Of a DNA stretch of 64,000 nucleotides, positions 60,500 through 64,000 are shown in pieces. The notes under the pieces are model-generated. The model saw only the letters and a program-made list of their open reading frames with translations. It had not been told where the DNA came from and did not search any database. The DNA is from Pseudomonadota bacterium. GTDB lineage: Bacteria; Pseudomonadota; Alphaproteobacteria; Rhizobiales; Xanthobacteraceae. The position numbers and the translations under genes are program-made. Within the stretch, counting starts at the first letter, position 1; each line of letters begins with the position of its first letter. Where the stretch lies: NCBI GenBank assembly GCA_023386885.1, contig JAEWIX010000005.1, positions 1-64,000 of the forward strand. Reading direction: 5' to 3'.

Positions 60500-61699
60500 T
60501 TACTTCTTCGGCACGCCGATCTGCAGTTCGCCCTGCTTCAGGTTTTCCGGCGCAAGCACAAGAAGCTTGTCGTTCTGGATCTGCATCACGAGCGCGGCGT
60601 TCACCTCGTTCTGTCCCGATTTGCCGTACTGGATCGGGCCATAGAACGTATTGAAGGTCTTTTCATGCAGCACCTTGCGGACCGCATCGGCCGAGGTCGA
60701 CTTGGCTTCCTCGATCGCCAGCGCCAGCGTCTCGCAGGCAGCGGTCGCCGCCGCTTCCAGATAGGTCGCGTCGCGCTTGAACTTTGCGTTGAACGCCTCG
60801 TTGTACTTCAGCGACGAACCGAACAGGTAGCTATCGGTATAATTCGCATTCTGGTGCCACCAGGAATTCGTCGTCACGTTCTCGGCGAGGCCCTTCACGT
60901 TGTCCTTGAATTCCGGATATGACGGTCCCGCCGTCATCGTCAGCACCTTCACCTCAAGGCCAAGGTCGGCCATCTGGCGCCGGATCAGGATCAGATCCTG
61001 CGTATAGCCTGTGGCATAGATCCAGTCCGGATTGAGCGCCTTGATCTGGGTGAGCACATTCGAGAAATCGGACGTGTCAGGCGAATAGGTCGTGTTGAAG
61101 ACGACCTCTAGACCCGCACCGGTCGCCGACTTCACCATCTCACCGGCAATCGCCTTCGGGAACAAGCTGTTGAGCGCCAGCACCGCGACCCGCTTCACCG
61201 ACGGCACGTGCTTCTTGTAGTAAGCGACTTCGGCTTCAGTGATCATGTCGTTCGGGAACAGCACGCCGAACAGATTCTGGAACTTCTGGTCGAACACGCT
61301 TTTGGTCGCAGCCGCTGCGGCGACCATCGGCACGCCATAGCGCTCCGCCACCACGGCCGTCGCCTTGGTATCGCCCGAACCGTAGGGCGACAGCAGGAAC
61401 GGAACCTTGTCGACATTGATCAACCGCTGGACGATCTGCACGGCGCGGTTGGTTTCGCTCTGATAGTCGTATTCGACCAGCTCGAGCTTCATCTTCTTGC
61501 CACCGACATTGACGCCGCCCTTCTCGTTCACGGCGGAGACGCAAATGTCATATCCCTGTTTCGATTTTGCACCGGCATCCGCGAGAGGCCCGGTGAGCGC
61601 AAGCGGCGCGCCGAGCTTGATGGTCTCCTGCGCGAGTGCGGGAGCGGCGCTGAGCGCCACAAAGGAAAGTGCAGCTATGATCGACGTCGTTGTTCTCAC
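60500..61699 (-). CDS. livK: Liv-type ABC transporter substrate-binding protein
   Basis: A 399-residue periplasmic binding protein. A GTG at 61699 is the likely start (GAGGGG upstream) and gives a clean signal peptide (VRTTTSIIAALSFVALS, cleavage near ALAQE). It is a paralogue of the orphan binding protein at 26003, sharing VEYDYQSETNRAVQ, SPYGSGDTKA and other blocks. It lies between the molybdenum hydroxylase subunits and the permeases, so the ligand is probably the hydroxylase's substrate or a precursor. Confidence 0.88.
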   Translation of the reverse strand: MRTTTSIIAALSFVALSAAPALAQETIKLGAPLALTGPLADAGAKSKQGYDICVSAVNEKGGVNVGGKKMKLELVEYDYQSETNRAVQIVQRLINVDKVPFLLSPYGSGDTKATAVVAERYGVPMVAAAAATKSVFDQKFQNLFGVLFPNDMITEAEVAYYKKHVPSVKRVAVLALNSLFPKAIAGEMVKSATGAGLEVVFNTTYSPDTSDFSNVLTQIKALNPDWIYATGYTQDLILIRRQMADLGLEVKVLTMTAGPSYPEFKDNVKGLAENVTTNSWWHQNANYTDSYLFGSSLKYNEAFNAKFKRDATYLEAAATAACETLALAIEEAKSTSADAVRKVLHEKTFNTFYGPIQYGKSGQNEVNAALVMQIQNDKLLVLAPENLKQGELQIGVPKK

Positions 61700-61771
61700 G
61701 TTGTTTCCCCTCTCTCTGTGTTGGGACTGACAAGCCATGTGCTTGCAGCCAATGCTTCTGCCGTCGTTGCT

Positions 61772-62245
61772 TCAGTCGCGCTGCGCGAGTTGCGTCGCTG
61801 CATGCTGAACCGCCTTCACGATTCCCGCATATCCCGTGCACCGGCAGATATTTCCGGCCAGCGCCTCGCGCAGGAATTTCTCTTCCGGTTCGCCGTAACG
61901 CGCGATGATGTCGCGCGCCGTGATCAGCATGCCGGGCGTGCAATAGCCGCACTGCAGACCGTGGCACTCGTGAAAACTCTGCCGAAGCTGGACGATCGCC
62001 GGATCGTCCTTCAAACCTTCCAGCGTCCAGATATCCGCGCCATCCATTGTGGCGGCCAATGCGATGCAGGAGCGCGCCATCTTGCCGTTGATGACGATAG
62101 TGCATCCGCCGCAGACGCCATGTTCGCAGCCAAGATGGATCGAACGTGCATCCGCGTGCTGACGCAGAAAATCGGCAAGCGTGGTGCGCGGATCGATCGC
62201 CGTCTCGATCTCCTCGCCATTCACGCGCAATTTGATGATCTGCAT
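61772..62245 (-). CDS. Molybdenum hydroxylase small subunit, 2x[2Fe-2S] (CoxS-like)
   Basis: A 157-residue iron-sulfur subunit of the xanthine dehydrogenase/CO dehydrogenase family. The plant-type cluster uses Cys40, Cys45, Cys48 and Cys60 (CEHGVCGGC); the second cluster uses Cys99, Cys102, Cys134 and Cys136 (CGYC, ICRC). The ATG at 62245 shares a base with the stop of the FAD subunit gene (TGATG), the tight coupling normal for these enzymes. It moves electrons from the molybdenum site toward FAD. Confidence 0.92.
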   Translation of the reverse strand: MQIIKLRVNGEEIETAIDPRTTLADFLRQHADARSIHLGCEHGVCGGCTIVINGKMARSCIALAATMDGADIWTLEGLKDDPAIVQLRQSFHECHGLQCGYCTPGMLITARDIIARYGEPEEKFLREALAGNICRCTGYAGIVKAVQHAATQLAQRD

Positions 62246-63108
62246 CACACGCCCTCCGGCTTGAGCGGTTCGAAACCGAGGCTCGTCTGAACGGAGCGCA
62301 GCAGGCAGGTTCGCGATTGCCACAGTTGGATATCGGTGAAGTCGCGGCCGCTATCGGCGATGTCGGCCTCCAACGCCTGGGCAACCAGCGCGGCATGGCC
62401 GCTCTCCCAACTGCGGAAGTCCGCGATCAGCTTTTCGGTATGCATCAGGCGGATCGGCGCGCCATCGGTGGCGCCGAGAAACGCCCGCGATCGCGCGCCG
62501 GCGGCAATCACCATCGCCATTGCGTGAGCGAATTCCCCCGTCTTGCGGCACAGCTTGTAGGTGCCCCATGTCGCATCGGGCGGCAGGCGCGGGATGCGCA
62601 CACCGGTCAGCACATCGGAAATATCAAGCTGGGTCGTATAGGCCGCGAACACGAACTCATCCGCGGGACAGCTCTTCTTGCCGTCGGGGCCTTCCCATTC
62701 GATGGTCGCGCCAAGCGCTGCCGTCGTGGTCAGCCAATCCGCCGCGGGATCCGCCAGCGAGAGGCTGCCGCCAATGGTGCCACGGTTGCGCACGGCCTGA
62801 TAGGCGATCTTCGACGCGACCTTCGGCATCAGGCCGTTGGAGGGATCGGGAATCTCGCCGATCTGAATCTGATCGTGCGTCACGCATGCGCCGATCCAGA
62901 CTTCGCGATCGTTCGCCGACCATTGCTTCATACATTCGATGCTGCCGATGTCGACCAGCCGCTCGGCCGCAACCATGCGCAGGTTCAGCATCGGCACCAG
63001 CGACTGACCGCCGGCGATCACCTTGGCGTCCATGCCGCCATCGACCAGAAGACCAATCGCCTCGGTCACCGTCGTCGGCTTGAAATAAGCGAGCGCTCCC
63101 GGCTTCAT
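62245..63108 (-). CDS. Molybdenum hydroxylase FAD-binding medium subunit (CoxM-like)
   Basis: A 287-residue FAD subunit of the CoxM type. The FAD-binding blocks AGGQSLVPMLN (residues about 32-42) and RNRGTIGGSLSLADPAADW are intact, and a C-terminal CO-dehydrogenase flavoprotein domain follows. It overlaps the large-subunit gene by 4 bp and coxS by one base. It accepts electrons from the iron-sulfur subunit and passes them to the electron acceptor. Confidence 0.92.
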   Translation of the reverse strand: MKPGALAYFKPTTVTEAIGLLVDGGMDAKVIAGGQSLVPMLNLRMVAAERLVDIGSIECMKQWSANDREVWIGACVTHDQIQIGEIPDPSNGLMPKVASKIAYQAVRNRGTIGGSLSLADPAADWLTTTAALGATIEWEGPDGKKSCPADEFVFAAYTTQLDISDVLTGVRIPRLPPDATWGTYKLCRKTGEFAHAMAMVIAAGARSRAFLGATDGAPIRLMHTEKLIADFRSWESGHAALVAQALEADIADSGRDFTDIQLWQSRTCLLRSVQTSLGFEPLKPEGV

Positions 63109-64000
63109 ACGGCGGCGCCCCCGGCTTGAGCGTCAAGCAGAGCGCGCAGCACGCGGTCCGGCGTCATCGGCGTTTCGTTGATCGACGCACCGCGCGATCG
63201 GAGCGCATCGTTGACGGCGTTGCAGAGCGAGGCAGGCGGCGGGATTGCGCCACCTTCGCCCATGCCCTTGATGCCGTAACGCGTGATCGGAGACGGCGAC
63301 GACAGATGCTTGATGGTCGCCCGCGGCACTTCGGATGCGCCGGGCACCAGATAGTCCATGAAGGTCGAAGCCAGCGGCTGGCCTTCGGCGCTGTACGGCA
63401 TTTCCTCGTAAAGCGCGGTGCCGATGCCCTGCGCCAGCCCGCCCATCATCTGGCCGTCGACGATCATCGGATTAACGATGGTGCCGCAATCGTGCGCGAT
63501 CACGTAATCGAGAATGTGCACCATGCCGGTGCCACGATCGACCGCCACAATCGCGGCGTGGGTCCCGTACGACCAGGCACCGGTATCGCGCGACGTCCTG
63601 TAGGATGCGACCACCGAAAGACCGGGATCGACACCATCGGGCAATCGCTCCGGGCGCAGGAACGCCGCGATGGCGATTTCCTTCAACGATATCTTTGCGC
63701 CGCCCGGCGCGTTGGCAACAACGAAGCCGTCCTCGAGACGAACATCGCTTTCCTGCACCTGCAACAGATGCGCACCAATCTTTCGCAGCTTGTCGGCCAG
63801 AAGCGCGCTGGCGCAACCGACGGCGCCGCCCGACATCACCATCGAGCGCGAGGCAAAGGTGCCCATGCCGTAGGGTGCCATGCTGGTGTCGCCATGGCGC
63901 ACCACCACCTGTGCGGGGTCGATGCCAAGCTCCTCGTTGGCAACCTGCGCCAGCGTGGTCTCGAGCCCCTGCCCATGATTCTGAATCGGCACGTCGATGA
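63105..64000 (-). CDS. Molybdenum hydroxylase large subunit, partial (CoxL-like)
   Basis: The C-terminal 297 residues or so of a molybdopterin-binding large subunit; the gene's 5' part lies beyond position 64000. The visible part includes QNHGQGLETTLAQVANEELGI and the Mo-cofactor pocket near the C-terminus, GIKGMGEGGAIPPPASLCNAVNDAL, which carries the catalytic Glu (GEGGA) of the xanthine dehydrogenase family. The CO dehydrogenase-specific AYRCSFR loop, if any, would be in the missing part, so true CO oxidation versus hydroxylation of an N-heterocycle or purine cannot be decided. The operon context favours a heterocycle. Confidence 0.88.
   Translation of the reverse strand, partial: IDVPIQNHGQGLETTLAQVANEELGIDPAQVVVRHGDTSMAPYGMGTFASRSMVMSGGAVGCASALLADKLRKIGAHLLQVQESDVRLEDGFVVANAPGGAKISLKEIAIAAFLRPERLPDGVDPGLSVVASYRTSRDTGAWSYGTHAAIVAVDRGTGMVHILDYVIAHDCGTIVNPMIVDGQMMGGLAQGIGTALYEEMPYSAEGQPLASTFMDYLVPGASEVPRATIKHLSSPSPITRYGIKGMGEGGAIPPPASLCNAVNDALRSRGASINETPMTPDRVLRALLDAQAGGAAV

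Noticed and set aside
1..64000. CRISPR arrays, insertion sequences, toxin-antitoxin or phage genes
   Set aside because: I looked for regularly spaced repeats, transposase motifs with terminal repeats, and small paired genes and saw none that I could support.

Overview
The window is high-GC DNA from an alphaproteobacterium, most likely Rhizobiales in or near the Bradyrhizobium/Rhodopseudomonas/Afipia group. The evidence is a CpdR-type response regulator, an mmgR/suhB-like small RNA, several branched-chain-amino-acid-type (Liv/Urt) ABC importers, and CO-dehydrogenase-type (CoxSML) hydroxylase genes with CoxG partners. This taxonomic call comes from gene content only; no ribosomal RNA gene is present.

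Layout. (1) 1-10.5 kb is mostly core-type: LysE and TauE/SafE exporters, a LysR regulator, a secreted beta-propeller protein, a HisN-type phosphatase, an sRNA with promoter and terminator, an N-formylglutamate amidohydrolase-like gene, cpdR, a DMT transporter, tRNA-Val(GAC), and a conserved but uncharacterised pair of a zinc metallopeptidase and an ATP-grasp ligase. (2) 10.8-18.8 kb is a liv-type importer operon carrying RidA, an acyl-CoA synthetase and a MaoC hydratase, with a divergent IclR regulator. (3) 19.0-24.7 kb is a NitT/TauT-type ABC importer interleaved with rutB, rutC and rutD-like genes but without rutA or rutF, and with a LysR regulator upstream. (4) 25.0-28.3 kb has an IclR regulator divergent from an orphan Liv-type binding protein and a 2-oxoglutarate/Fe(II) oxygenase. 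(5) 28.4-46.1 kb is an amide-utilisation region. It has two complete Liv/Urt-type importers, two amidase-signature enzymes, an FmdA-type formamidase/acetamidase, a cytosolic AmiC-like sensor, a MarR regulator and a true amiC-amiR pair. The amidase divergent from amiCR has a long leader with a promoter and an intrinsic terminator, as expected for AmiR antitermination. (6) 46.2-53.4 kb holds an SDR, an XRE regulator and an operon of amidase, CoxG, CoA ligase, thioesterase and quinone oxidoreductase. (7) 53.8-57.3 kb is tcuA-tcuB plus a PuuE/cyclic-imidase-like deacetylase. (8) 57.4-64.0 kb is a molybdenum hydroxylase (coxSML-like, coxL cut by the window edge) in one operon with a Liv-type importer and a CoxG protein.

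Taken together, everything right of about 10.8 kb reads as a catabolic and transport region for small nitrogenous organics: amides, pyrimidine-derived acrylates, probably imides and N-heterocycles. Uptake genes sit next to hydrolases, and each segment has its own regulator. I saw no insertion sequences, phage genes, CRISPR arrays or rRNA.
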